Shown one piece after another: positions 45,480 to 53,412 of a DNA stretch of 64,000 bases. Location of the stretch: the NCBI RefSeq assembly GCF_900156175.1, contig NZ_FTMV01000008.1:62001-126000 (forward strand). Reading direction: 5' to 3'. The DNA is from Janthinobacterium sp. TND4EL3 (lineage in GTDB: Bacteria > Pseudomonadota > Gammaproteobacteria > Burkholderiales > Burkholderiaceae_D). The position numbers and the translations under genes were made by a program. The first letter of the stretch is position 1. The number at the start of each line of letters is the position of its first letter. The notes beneath the pieces are model-generated. The model made no database searches. It saw only the letters and a program-made list of their open reading frames with translations, and was not told the origin of the DNA.

Positions 45480-46121
45480 ATGACACAACAACATCAAGCG
45501 CGCTTCATCACCTTCGAAGGCATCGATGGCGCGGGCAAGTCGACGCATATCGGCTTTGTCGCCGACTACCTGCGGCAGCGGGGCGTGACCCTCGTCTCGT
45601 CGCGCGAACCGGGCGGCACCCGCCTCGGCGAAAAGCTGCGCGAGCTGCTGCTGCACGAAAAGATGCACCTGGAAACGGAAGCCTTGCTGATGTTCGCCAG
45701 CCGCCGCGAACACATCGCCCAAGTCATCGCCCCCGCCCTGGAGCGGGGCGAGTGGGTCATTTCCGACCGTTTCACGGATGCCAGCTTCGCCTACCAGGGC
45801 GGCGGGCGCGGCATGGACCTGCGCAAGATGGAGCAGCTCGAAGCGTGGGTGCATCCGCACCTGCAGCCGGACCTCACTTTCCTGTTCGACGTGCCCCTGG
45901 AAGTTGCCCGGGCCCGCCTGGACGCCACGCGTGCCCTGGATAAATTCGAGCAGGAGCAGGCCGACTTCTTTGCCGCCACGCGCAATGAGTATTTGCGCCG
46001 CGCGGCGCAGTTCCCGCAGCGTTTCCGCATCATCGATTCCACGCAAAGCATTGCCGATATTCAAGTGCAACTGGCAAAGCTGCTTGATGTATTGCTTGCA
46101 CAAAGCACTGTAACGCGCTGA
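45480..46121 (+). CDS. tmk: Thymidylate kinase
   Basis: A 213-residue kinase converting dTMP to dTDP. P-loop [13 protein letters not shown], the dTMP-binding [17 protein letters not shown] with [18 protein letters not shown], and the lid-region Arg-rich [14 protein letters not shown] are present. This lies in the conserved mltG-tmk-holB order of proteobacteria, with gaps of 22 and 16 nt. Confidence 0.97.
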   Translation: MTQQHQARFITFEGIDGAGKSTHIGFVADYLRQRGVTLVSSREPGGTRLGEKLRELLLHEKMHLETEALLMFASRREHIAQVIAPALERGEWVISDRFTDASFAYQGGGRGMDLRKMEQLEAWVHPHLQPDLTFLFDVPLEVARARLDATRALDKFEQEQADFFAATRNEYLRRAAQFPQRFRIIDSTQSIADIQVQLAKLLDVLLAQSTVTR

Positions 46122-46137
46122 TTTAAAAGAAGAAGAT

Positions 46138-47166
46138 ATGAACAGTTCCCTCTATCCGTGGCAGCAGGACGCCTGGCAGCAGTTGCAAGCCTTGCGTCCG
46201 CGCATGCCGCACGCCATCCTGTTCCATGGCGCGCAAGGCATCGGCAAGGCCGACTTCATCGAGCATTTTGCGCAAGCGCTGCTGTGTGAAGACGTGCGCG
46301 CCGATGGCCACGCCTGCGGCGTTTGCGCCTCGTGCGGCTGGTTCAGCCAGGGCAACCATCCCGATTACCGCCGCGTGCGCCCGGAAGCGCTGGAAGACGA
46401 GGTGGCCGACGAGGGAGAAGACGGCGAAGGCGCGAAGAAGAGCGCCAAGAGCAAGACGCCGTCGAAGGACATCAAGATCGAGCAGATCCGCAACCTGGCA
46501 GACTTCATGAACATTTCCACGCACCGCCAGGGCTTGCGCGTGGTCGTGCTGTATCCGGCCGAGGCGCTCAATACGCCCGCCTCGAACGCCCTGCTGAAAA
46601 CCCTGGAAGAGCCGCCGCCGGGCACCCTGTTCCTGCTGGCCTCGAACAGCCTGGACCGTTTGCTGCCGACGATCCTGTCGCGCTGCCGCAAATTTGCCTT
46701 GCCCATGCCCAGCCACGAGCAGGCTTTGACCTGGCTCAAGGCCCAGGGCTTGAACGACGCGGACAGCTGGCTGCGCGAGCAGGGCGGCGCGCCGCTGGCC
46801 GCGCTGGCCCAGTCCGAATCGGGTGGCCGCGAAGAAACGGAACAATTGCTGCAGGTATTGGCCCATCCCGGCGTGGAAGCGGCCCTGAAGGCGGCCGACA
46901 AATTGCAGAAGGCGCCGCTGGCGCCGCTGGTGGCGTCCTTGCAGCGCTGGCTGTACGACGTGTTTTCCGTCAAGCTGTCGGGCACCATCCGCTACTACCC
47001 GCGCCACCGGCGCGAGCTCGAAGCGCTGGCCGCGCGCATCAACGTCAGCCGTCTGATGGCCGCCATCAAGGCCGCCAACGAACGCCGGGCGATTGCCGAG
47101 CACCCGCTGTCGCCGAAGCTGTTCCTCGAAGACATGCTGCTCGACTACGCGTCAAGCTGCCAGTAA
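46138..47166 (+). CDS. holB: DNA polymerase III subunit delta'
   Basis: A 342-residue clamp-loader subunit. GAQGIGKADFIEHFAQALL is a P-loop-like region, the zinc module is seen in CGVCASCGWFSQGNHPDY, and the AAA+ core in NALLKTLEEPPPGTLFLLAS with TILSRCRKFALPMP. A charged linker (DEGEDGEGAKKSAKSK) before KDIKIEQIRNLADFM is longer than in E. coli. In relatives tatD (often with pilZ) follows directly; here ~2.7 kb intervenes. Confidence 0.95.
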   Translation: MNSSLYPWQQDAWQQLQALRPRMPHAILFHGAQGIGKADFIEHFAQALLCEDVRADGHACGVCASCGWFSQGNHPDYRRVRPEALEDEVADEGEDGEGAKKSAKSKTPSKDIKIEQIRNLADFMNISTHRQGLRVVVLYPAEALNTPASNALLKTLEEPPPGTLFLLASNSLDRLLPTILSRCRKFALPMPSHEQALTWLKAQGLNDADSWLREQGGAPLAALAQSESGGREETEQLLQVLAHPGVEAALKAADKLQKAPLAPLVASLQRWLYDVFSVKLSGTIRYYPRHRRELEALAARINVSRLMAAIKAANERRAIAEHPLSPKLFLEDMLLDYASSCQ

Positions 47167-47212
47167 AGAGTCCATATAATCAATCGCTTGTCGCCACTAT
47201 TTAAATAAGAAT

Positions 47213-47728
47213 ATGAACTATCGCCACCGCATTGCCACGCTTGCCGACCTGCCTGCCATCGTCGCCATCTACAACACGACGATCGCGTCGCGCGAAGTGA
47301 CGGCCGACACGGAACCCGTGACAGTCGAGTCGCGCCTGGCCTGGTTCCACGAACACACGCCCGAGCGCCGCCCCCTGTGGATCATCGAGGCGGCCGATGA
47401 CGGCTCCGGGCAGCCCGAGCCTTTGGGCTGGCTGTCGTACTCGAACTTTTATGGCCGTCCCGCTTACGCGGGGACGGCGGAATTGTCCGTCTACATCGCG
47501 GAAAGCGCGCGCGGCAAGGGCATAGGCGCCTACGGCCTGACGCAGGCCATCGCCCACGCGCCTGCCGTCGGCGTGCACACGGTGCTCGGCTTCATCTTCG
47601 GCCACAACGCGCCCAGCCTGGGCCTGTTCAAGAAATTCGGCTTCGAAACGTGGGCGAACCTGCCGAAAGTGGCGAACCTCGATGGCGTGGAACGCGATCT
47701 GATTATCCTGGGCAAGCGCGTCGGCTGA
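47213..47728 (+). CDS. GNAT N-acetyltransferase (PAT/YncA-like)
   Basis: A 171-residue acetyltransferase: IATLADLPAIVAIYNTTIAS and EPVTVESRLAWFHEH at the start, acetyl-CoA loop ARGKGIGAYGLTQAI, then HNAPSLGLFKKFGFETWANL. The pattern fits the phosphinothricin/methionine-sulfone acetyltransferase group, which can detoxify glutamine analogues; the actual substrate is unknown. First gene of the segment between holB and tatD. Confidence 0.9.
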   Translation: MNYRHRIATLADLPAIVAIYNTTIASREVTADTEPVTVESRLAWFHEHTPERRPLWIIEAADDGSGQPEPLGWLSYSNFYGRPAYAGTAELSVYIAESARGKGIGAYGLTQAIAHAPAVGVHTVLGFIFGHNAPSLGLFKKFGFETWANLPKVANLDGVERDLIILGKRVG

Positions 47729-47734
47729 TAGGCC

Positions 47735-48094
47735 TCAGCCGCAGGTGCGCGTGCAGCTGCGGTAGCGCACTTCGCACGCCTGCAGGCGCTCGGCGCGCCG
47801 GGCGCGGAAGGCCTGGGCTTCCGTGGGGCGCAGCTGCTCCGCTTGCGTATCGACATTCCTGCCGGCCGCGACGTAAGGATTGCTGCTCGGTTTCATCGAC
47901 AGGATGGGGTTGCCATCGTTTTCCGTGGCCGCTTGCGCCTGCGCGCGGCAATCCTGGCGCGCCGAGGCGCAGACGGGCTGGCACAGGCCCGCCTCGGCGG
48001 CAGGCTTGGGCGCATCGCGCCTGTCCTGGGCATGCGCCGGCTGCGCCAGGCTGGCCAGCAATGTCAACATCAGGGGACAGGCAATTTTCAGCAT
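47735..48094 (-). CDS. Cys-rich secreted protein of unknown function
   Basis: A 119-residue exported protein (signal MLKIACPLMLTLLASLAQPA, cleavage ~AHA-QD). The mature part has paired cysteines at both ends, CQPVCASARQDC and CEVRYRSCTRTCG, implying disulfide hairpins, separated by a polar Ala/Gln/Arg-rich stretch. GGAG precedes ATG 48094. No family recognised. It converges with the GNAT gene (6 nt between stops). Confidence 0.72.
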   Translation of the reverse strand: MLKIACPLMLTLLASLAQPAHAQDRRDAPKPAAEAGLCQPVCASARQDCRAQAQAATENDGNPILSMKPSSNPYVAAGRNVDTQAEQLRPTEAQAFRARRAERLQACEVRYRSCTRTCG

Positions 48095-48290
48095 GAAACA
48101 CTCCACATGGCCGCGCGCCGCCCCATGGCTGCGCGTCAGCCAGCCACTATACATCTTGATAACGTTTCTGCCTAGGCAGGCAAGTCCGGGCGCGCCGCCC
48201 TGGGGCGCTGGCCCGTTTGCCATGCCCGGGGCGCGGTGTTACAGTCATGTCACTTTGCAAACCACGCGGATATCCGCAACGGAGGCGACA

Positions 48291-48677
48291 ATGAAACGGG
48301 TCACTGGCATCGGCGGCATCTTTTTCCACGCGCAAGACCCGGCCGCGCTGCGCGCCTGGTACCAGCGCCACTTGGGCCTGGACGTGCAGCCCTGGGGCGG
48401 CGCCGCCTTCAGCTGGACGGACGCCGACGGCCAGCCCGCTGGCGGCACGACCATCTGGTCCGTCTCGGCCGACGACAGCGAGCAATTTGCGCCCGGCAAG
48501 GCGTCCTTCATGATCAATTACCGCGTCGATAACCTCGACGCGCTGCTGCAAGCCTTGCGCGACGAGGGCTGCACCGTGCTGGACAAGGCGCCCGATTCCG
48601 ACTATGGCCAGTTCGGCTGGGTCATCGACCCCGAGGGCAACAAGGTGGAACTGTGGCAGCCGCCGCCGGGGCAGTAG
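48291..48677 (+). CDS. VOC-family protein
   Basis: A 128-residue glyoxalase-fold protein: VTGIGGIFFHAQDPAALRAW, YQRHLGLDVQPWGGAAFSW, RVDNLDALLQALRDEGC and GQFGWVIDPEGNKVELWQPP. The terminal Glu and a His near the start (FFHAQ) would be metal ligands. GGAGGCGACA precedes the ATG. Substrate unknown. The long upstream in-frame extension (from 47880) is antisense to the Cys-rich gene and rejected. Confidence 0.88.
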   Translation: MKRVTGIGGIFFHAQDPAALRAWYQRHLGLDVQPWGGAAFSWTDADGQPAGGTTIWSVSADDSEQFAPGKASFMINYRVDNLDALLQALRDEGCTVLDKAPDSDYGQFGWVIDPEGNKVELWQPPPGQ

Positions 48678-48815
48678 GCGAGGTCGCTATGAACATGACA
48701 GAAAACACATGAACTACCCGAGCAAAACCATTGATTCTGCGCCAGAAAATGGGCGGCGCTTCCATGCGTTTGGCGGCGGGCAGAGTCTTGCCCGTCCGCA
48801 GCCGTCAGGGGCAGT

Positions 48816-49761
48816 ATGAAGCGCCATGCACGCGTGCCGCGCCGGGACGCCAGCGCAGGCACTGTCGAAGGGCTTGCAATGGCATCCGATCCGCCTGCGC
48901 GCCGCCTGGCGCTTGCATGGAGCCTGGTTTTCCTGGGCCTGTGCATGGCATCGTCCGGCGCGTATGGGGATTGCGGGGTTCCCGACGGGCTGCATCAGGA
49001 GCTGCAGTCGGGGCAGCTGATGCTGATGGGGGAAATGCATGGCACCAAGGAAAGTCCGCAGGCGTTTGGCGCCGCCGTATGCCATGCGCTGTAACATGGG
49101 CGCGAGGTACCGGTCGGGCTGGAACTGAATCCCGACCAGGCCGTGCCGCTGGCGCTTTTTTCTCGCATCGGATGGCGGCGCAGCGGCCGCCGAGCGGCTG
49201 CTGCAGACGAGGTTCTGGAGCGGGCCGCTTCACGACGGCCGCTCCAGCCTCGCCATGTTCGCGCTTATCGAACGCCTGCGGCAGTGGAAACAACGCTATG
49301 CGGCCCTGGCCGTGTTCGTGCTCGATGGCCTGCCAGGCGTGGCTGGCGTCAGCAGGGACGAGCAGATGGCGCAGCGCGTCCTTGCCGAACGGGTGCGGCG
49401 CCCGCAGGGAATCGTCCTCACCTTGACCGGCAACGCGCACAACCGGCTGAAACCGCTCGGGTTTGCCATCCAGGGCCGGACCATTCCTGCGCCGATGGGC
49501 GTCTGGCTGGCCGACTTGTCACCCGCTTCCGTGACGTTGGCGACGGCTGGCGGCAGCGCATGGATGTGTGCGCCGGCATGCGGGGTGCGAGTGCTGGAGG
49601 CGGGGCACGATGCGGCGCAGGAGATGGCACCGGCCTACCGCTCATTGCCTGCATCGGGCGCGTACACGGGGCAATGGGCGCTTGGCGTCAGCACTGCATC
49701 GCTTCCCGCACGCGGGGCGCCTGACCCGCACGCAACTTCCAGCACGCTCATGCTCCCTTGA
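48816..49761 (+). pseudogene. Broken Tiki/ChaN-like gene (in-frame stop plus frameshift)
   Basis: Two open frames make one family-like protein. The first (from 48816) has a signal-like segment and LMLMGEMHGTKESPQAFGAA, then stops at TAA 49092-49094; the same frame continues after the stop with GREVPVGLELNPDQAVPLAL. At the T-run near 49156-49161 the reading moves to another frame: FLASDGGAAAAERLLQTRF, DGRSSLAMFALIERLRQW, VLTLTGNAHNRLKPLGF and GSAWMCAPACGV. GE(M/L)HGT with a later TGNxH is a pattern I associate with the ChaN/Tiki haem-uptake superfamily. Two lesions make decay more likely than recoding, though a sequencing error in the homopolymer is possible. Confidence 0.75.
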
Positions 49762-49865
49762 CTGGCATCGATGCGCGGGCGGCAATGCCTGCTGCCTGGA
49801 GCAGGAATCGGGGGCGGGCGGGCCGCCGTCGTCGCCTCCCTCCTGCCAGTTTTCTCCCGCTCCGG

Positions 49866-49871
49866 TACAAT
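49866..49871 (+). promoter_or_regulatory. Candidate -10 box giving a leaderless tatD mRNA
   Basis: TACAAT with CTGCCA 17 nt upstream (49843-49848). Only 8 nt separate the box from the tatD ATG, and there is no Shine-Dalgarno sequence, so transcription would begin at or next to the start codon. Confidence 0.4.
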
Positions 49872-49879
49872 CCCGCCTT

Positions 49880-50659
49880 ATGTATATCGATTCCCATTGC
49901 CATATCAATTTCCCCGAGCTGGCTGCTCGCATGCCCGAGATCCTCGCCAAGATGGCCGAGAACAAGGTAACCCATGCCTTGTGCGTCTCCGTCGACCTGC
50001 CGGACTTCCCGCAGGTGCTGGCCCTGGCCGAGCAGTATCCGCATATTTTCGCGTCCGTCGGCGTGCATCCCGACTACGAGGACACGCCTGAACCGTCGGT
50101 GGACGACCTGGTGCGCCTGGCCGACCACCCGAAGATCATCGCCATCGGCGAGACGGGTCTTGACTATTTCCGCCTGACGGGCGACCTCGAGTGGCAGCGC
50201 GAGCGTTTCCGCACTCACATCAAAGCGTCAAGAATCACCCGTAAGCCCTTGATTATCCACACAAGAGCGGCCAGCGAAGACACGATACGCATCATGCGCG
50301 AAGAGGGCGCGGGCGTGGCCGACGGCGGCGTGGCCGGCGTCATGCATTGCTTTACAGAATCGCTGGAAGTGGCGCGCGCCGCCATCGACCTGGGCTTCTA
50401 CATTTCCTTTTCCGGCATCGTCACGTTCAAGAGCGCGAAGGATTTGCAGGCCGTGGCCCTGGAAGTGCCGCTCGAGCGCATCCTCATCGAGACGGATTCG
50501 CCGTATCTGGCGCCCGTGCCCTTCCGCGGCCGCATGAACGAACCGGGCTATGTGGCCCACGTGGCGGAATACCTGTCGACCCTGAAAGGCATCCCTTTGG
50601 CCCAGGTAGCGCAGCAGACGACGGATAATTTCTTCAAGTTATTCAATCAGTTGCCGTAA
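49880..50659 (+). CDS. tatD: TatD-family metal-dependent hydrolase
   Basis: A 259-residue TIM-barrel nuclease/hydrolase. Metal ligands are in MYIDSHCHINFPEL, GETGLDYF, IHTR, MHCFTES and ETDSPYLAPVPFRGRMN. TatD-type enzymes act as 3'-5' DNA exonucleases and may also be D-aminoacyl-tRNA or quality-control related. It normally follows holB in the mltG-tmk-holB cluster; here it is displaced. The upstream open frame to 49568 lacks conserved sequence. Confidence 0.95.
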   Translation: MYIDSHCHINFPELAARMPEILAKMAENKVTHALCVSVDLPDFPQVLALAEQYPHIFASVGVHPDYEDTPEPSVDDLVRLADHPKIIAIGETGLDYFRLTGDLEWQRERFRTHIKASRITRKPLIIHTRAASEDTIRIMREEGAGVADGGVAGVMHCFTESLEVARAAIDLGFYISFSGIVTFKSAKDLQAVALEVPLERILIETDSPYLAPVPFRGRMNEPGYVAHVAEYLSTLKGIPLAQVAQQTTDNFFKLFNQLP

Positions 50660-50675
50660 TCTTTTAAGGTCAGTC

Positions 50676-51326
50676 ATGATGAAAAAACTCGCTGCGGCGA
50701 TGCTCCTGTGCTGGGCCGCCGCCAGCCAGGCGGCGCCGGAACCGGATGCCTTCTTCCGCGCCGTCTCCGTCAACAACGACAGCGGCGTGCGCAGCATGCT
50801 GGCGGACGGCATGAATCCGAACCAGCCGGACGCGCAGCGGGGCGACATACCGCTCGTGCTGGCCTTGCGCGACGATGCGGACAAGGTGTTCAAGCTGCTG
50901 CTCGACGCTCCCGGCATCGATATCGAAGCGCGTTCGGCCAACGGCAACACGGCGCTGATGATGGCCGCATACAAACACAAGCTGGACGCGGTGAACGCCT
51001 TGCTGGCCAAGGGCGCCAAGGTCAACCAGGGCGGCTGGACGGCGCTGCACTACGCGGCCTCGGCGGGCGACTTGCCCATCATGAAGATATTGCTCGACCG
51101 CGACGCGGCCGTCGATGCGCGTGCGCCCGCCAACATCACGCCGCTGATGTTCGCCGCCCGCGAAGGACAGGAGGGCGCCGTCAGGCTGCTGCTGTCCTGG
51201 GGGGCGGACGCCAGCCTGAAGAGCGACCATGGCTGGACGGCCGTGCAGTTCGCCCAGGCCGGCGACAAGCCGGGCGCGGTGGCCATCATCGAAGCGGCGC
51301 AAAAGGCGCGCGCGGGACGTAAATAA
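50676..51326 (+). CDS. Exported ankyrin-repeat protein
   Basis: A 216-residue protein: signal peptide (MMKKLAAAMLLCWAAASQAA) and four to five ankyrin repeats, e.g. NGNTALMMAAYKHKLDAVNA, GGWTALHYAASAGDLPIMKI, NITPLMFAAREGQEGAVRLL and HGWTAVQFAQAGDKPGAVAI. Ankyrin repeats bind proteins; exported versions may act in the periplasm. It begins 16 nt after tatD, so the two are probably cotranscribed, a known arrangement in this group. ATG 50676 or 50679. Confidence 0.92.
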   Translation: MMKKLAAAMLLCWAAASQAAPEPDAFFRAVSVNNDSGVRSMLADGMNPNQPDAQRGDIPLVLALRDDADKVFKLLLDAPGIDIEARSANGNTALMMAAYKHKLDAVNALLAKGAKVNQGGWTALHYAASAGDLPIMKILLDRDAAVDARAPANITPLMFAAREGQEGAVRLLLSWGADASLKSDHGWTAVQFAQAGDKPGAVAIIEAAQKARAGRK

Positions 51327-51360
51327 GTACCTGAAAGTAATGCATTATTTTTAATATTTT

Positions 51361-51386
51361 CCATGCCAGCGCCAAAACTGGCATGG
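51361..51386. terminator. Hairpin downstream of the ankyrin gene
   Basis: CCATGCCAG/CTGGCATGG, a 9-bp stem with an 8-nt loop, 34 nt past the stop. There is no T-run after it, so confidence is moderate. Confidence 0.5.
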
Positions 51387-51596
51387 AATTGCCTCTCACC
51401 TCAGCCCTTTGCTCTGCCTGGCGATTAACGATAATGATCGTGTCGCATTAATCAGGAGATTTTTTGCATGGGCCATCCCACCACCACCAGGCGCCGGCTG
51501 CTTTGTCGCCGCCCCTCGCGCAGCCCGTGCGATATCACTGCTTTCTGGAATGACAAAACCGATCGGCCATCGGAGCGAGACTCCAAGAGGACAGAC

Positions 51597-52520
51597 ATGC
51601 TGAATGAACGAGAAATCGAGAGTTGTTACCTGGGGCAGTTTATCCCCGTCCATTACCACCACAATATGCTGATGGACCAGAACCGCATGCACGGCTTCAA
51701 GTCGGCGATCGATTACGCGGTGAAACCCGGCATGAAGGTGCTGGAACTGGGCGGCGGCACGGGTGTGCTGTCATGGTTTGCGGCCGCGCGCGCCGACAAG
51801 GTGTGGTGCGTGGAATTCAATCCCGACATGGTCAAGGAAGCGCGCAAGATGCTGGCGCTCAACCCGAACGGTGAAAAAGTGGAAGTCGTCCACGCGGACG
51901 CCTTCGAATACCTGCCGCCCGAGCCCGTCGACGTGGTCATCTGCGAAATGATCCATGTGGGCATGCTGCGCGAAAAGCAGGTGGAAGTGATCGAATCGTT
52001 CAAGCGCCGCTATCTGGCCCGTTTCGGCGGCCCGCTGCCCGTCTTCCTGCCCGAAGCCGTCATCATGGCCGTGCAGCCCATGCAGCAGGAATACGATTTC
52101 GAGGGGTTTTATGCGCCCATCGTGCAATTCCAGGAAACCGCGGCCATCCATCCGGGCGTGCTGGAACTGGCGCCGCCGTCCGTCTACAGCATCATCGACT
52201 TCAGCCAGCCGACGGACAGCGTGTTCGGCTTTGACGGCAAGTTCGTCGTCGAGCGCAGCGGTACGCTGAACGCCTTGCGTTTCGTCACCAAGAACATCCT
52301 GGCCGTCGTGCCCGAGCGCTCGTCCACCATCGACTGGCTGAACCATTACATGTGTTTGCCGCTGGCCGCGCCGGTGGCCGTGAAGGCGGGCGACGTGCTG
52401 CAGGTGAGCTTCCAGTACCGCGCGGGCGGCTCGATCCCGTCGCTGGAAGCGTCGATGCGCGCGCAGGTCATCTACGATGTCAACTTGCAACCAGTGACGC
52501 AGAAGCCTGTCTACGCCTGA
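51597..52520 (+). CDS. SAM-dependent methyltransferase, PRMT-like
   Basis: A 307-residue class-I methyltransferase resembling protein arginine methyltransferases. SAM-binding motif I is VLELGGGTGVLSWFAA, motif post-I VEFNPDMV, and the acidic loop DVVICEMIHVGMLREKQV parallels the double-Glu loop of PRMTs. A beta-barrel-like C-terminal half follows (VFLPEAVIMAVQPMQQ, PPSVYSIIDFSQP). ATG 51597 is at the conserved start. An in-frame ATG at 51468 has a better ribosome site (AGGAG) but adds 43 Arg/Pro-rich residues of doubtful value. The stop codon is immediately followed by repeat B3. Confidence 0.85.
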   Translation: MLNEREIESCYLGQFIPVHYHHNMLMDQNRMHGFKSAIDYAVKPGMKVLELGGGTGVLSWFAAARADKVWCVEFNPDMVKEARKMLALNPNGEKVEVVHADAFEYLPPEPVDVVICEMIHVGMLREKQVEVIESFKRRYLARFGGPLPVFLPEAVIMAVQPMQQEYDFEGFYAPIVQFQETAAIHPGVLELAPPSVYSIIDFSQPTDSVFGFDGKFVVERSGTLNALRFVTKNILAVVPERSSTIDWLNHYMCLPLAAPVAVKAGDVLQVSFQYRAGGSIPSLEASMRAQVIYDVNLQPVTQKPVYA

Positions 52521-52650
52521 GCAGCTGGCCAAACCTGCTGCGCGTCGCGATTTGCGGCCTGCGATGCTCACCGGCTCGGCGCCCCGTACTAAAGTACGGT
52601 TGCGCTTCTTAGCCACAACTCACTGCCGCCCGCGACGGTTTTGTCAGCCG
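52521..52650 (+). repeat. Structured repeat, copy B3 (directly after stop codon)
   Basis: About 130 nt, starting on the base after the methyltransferase stop. Arms GCAGCTGGCCAAACC and GGTTTTGTCAGC pair imperfectly. The core CTGCGATGCTCACCG is shared with B1/B2, with a short GC insert before the CCGTAC-TAAA-GTACGG hairpin. Confidence 0.82.
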
Positions 52651-52749
52651 TTCGAAACCAAATTTGGGCAACGCCGCGGCGATTTCATCCTGCGGCGTTC
52701 GTCCATTCAGGGTATATTTCGTCTTTTACCACCGGACAGCTTTACTATC

Positions 52750-52998
52750 ATGGAACAGATCGATCAGCGTTACCTCGTGCAACAGAACAAAATCAGCGAT
52801 GGCGAGACCAGGCCGCCCGTGTTTGCCAAGGTAATGCGCAGCAAGGAAGGCGTGTTTGAAGGCGTGTCCTTCATCAAGTCGAAGGACAAGGCCACCGTCA
52901 TGACCATCGAAGACGCGAACCAGGCCATCAAATGGGCCGCCAGCAAGAAGCCGAACGCGCATGAATACATCACGAAAGTGATTTGCGTCGGTCAGTAA
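52750..52998 (+). CDS. Small conserved hypothetical protein
   Basis: An 82-residue soluble protein with no signal or membrane segment: MEQIDQRYLVQQNKISDG, VFAKVMRSKEGVFEGVSFIK, TVMTIEDANQAIKWAASKKP and EYITKVICVGQ. Balanced composition and good codon use support a real gene. No family recognised. There is no clear ribosome site, and a TACTAT box ends only 1 nt before the ATG, so the longer upstream frame to 52552 cannot be formally excluded, though it runs into repeat B3. Confidence 0.68.
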   Translation: MEQIDQRYLVQQNKISDGETRPPVFAKVMRSKEGVFEGVSFIKSKDKATVMTIEDANQAIKWAASKKPNAHEYITKVICVGQ

Positions 52999-53151
52999 GC
53001 CCCCGTTCATTCCCGTTTTTGCACCGTTCATCCCCGTAGCGCGCAGTTCATCGCATGGCCGTTGCCGCCGTTGCCGCGCTTGACTATAGTGCGGTCACGG
53101 TAGCGGGGCAAGCGCGGCTTGCTCCGCACATTTCATTCTAGGGGGAAGGCG

Positions 53152-53349
53152 ATGCTGGGATTCGTGCTGTGGTTGCTGCTCTTGCTCGTGTGCTGGCCGC
53201 TGGCCCTGCTGGCCCTCGTGCTGTATCCGCTGGCCTGGCTGCTGCTGTTGCCATTCCGGCTGATCGGCATCGGCGTGGAAGGCGTGTTCGAATTGCTGCG
53301 CGCCATCGTCATGCTGCCGGCCCGGGTGCTGGGCGGCGGGCGGCGCTAA
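53152..53349 (+). CDS. Small membrane protein
   Basis: A 65-residue, almost entirely hydrophobic protein: two helices (MLGFVLWLLLLLVCWPLALL and LYPLAWLLLLPFRLIGIGVE) and an amphipathic basic end (RAIVMLPARVLGGGRR). A GGGGGAAG ribosome site lies at 53140-53148 and a strong terminator follows 17 nt after the stop, which supports expression. Function unknown. Confidence 0.72.
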   Translation: MLGFVLWLLLLLVCWPLALLALVLYPLAWLLLLPFRLIGIGVEGVFELLRAIVMLPARVLGGGRR

Positions 53350-53366
53350 ATAGAAGTCTCCCCATA

Positions 53367-53393
53367 AACAATGGCGCCCTCGGCGCCATTGTT
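53367..53393. terminator. Hairpin terminator between convergent genes
   Basis: AACAATGGCGCC/GGCGCCATTGTT, a perfect 12-bp stem with a 3-nt loop between the small membrane protein and pldA. Confidence 0.8.
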
Positions 53394-53412
53394 GTTTGTA
53401 CCGCTGCCGTGC

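Noticed and set aside
51427-51446. GATAATGAT-containing Fur-like sequence before the PRMT-like gene
   Set aside because: Only one half resembles a Fur box; the other half (CGTGTCGCATT) does not match, and the neighbouring genes are not iron-related.
51468-51596. 43-residue extension of the PRMT-like protein
   Set aside because: Has a good AGGAG site but the residues are Arg/Pro-rich and outside the conserved fold; kept only as an alternative start.
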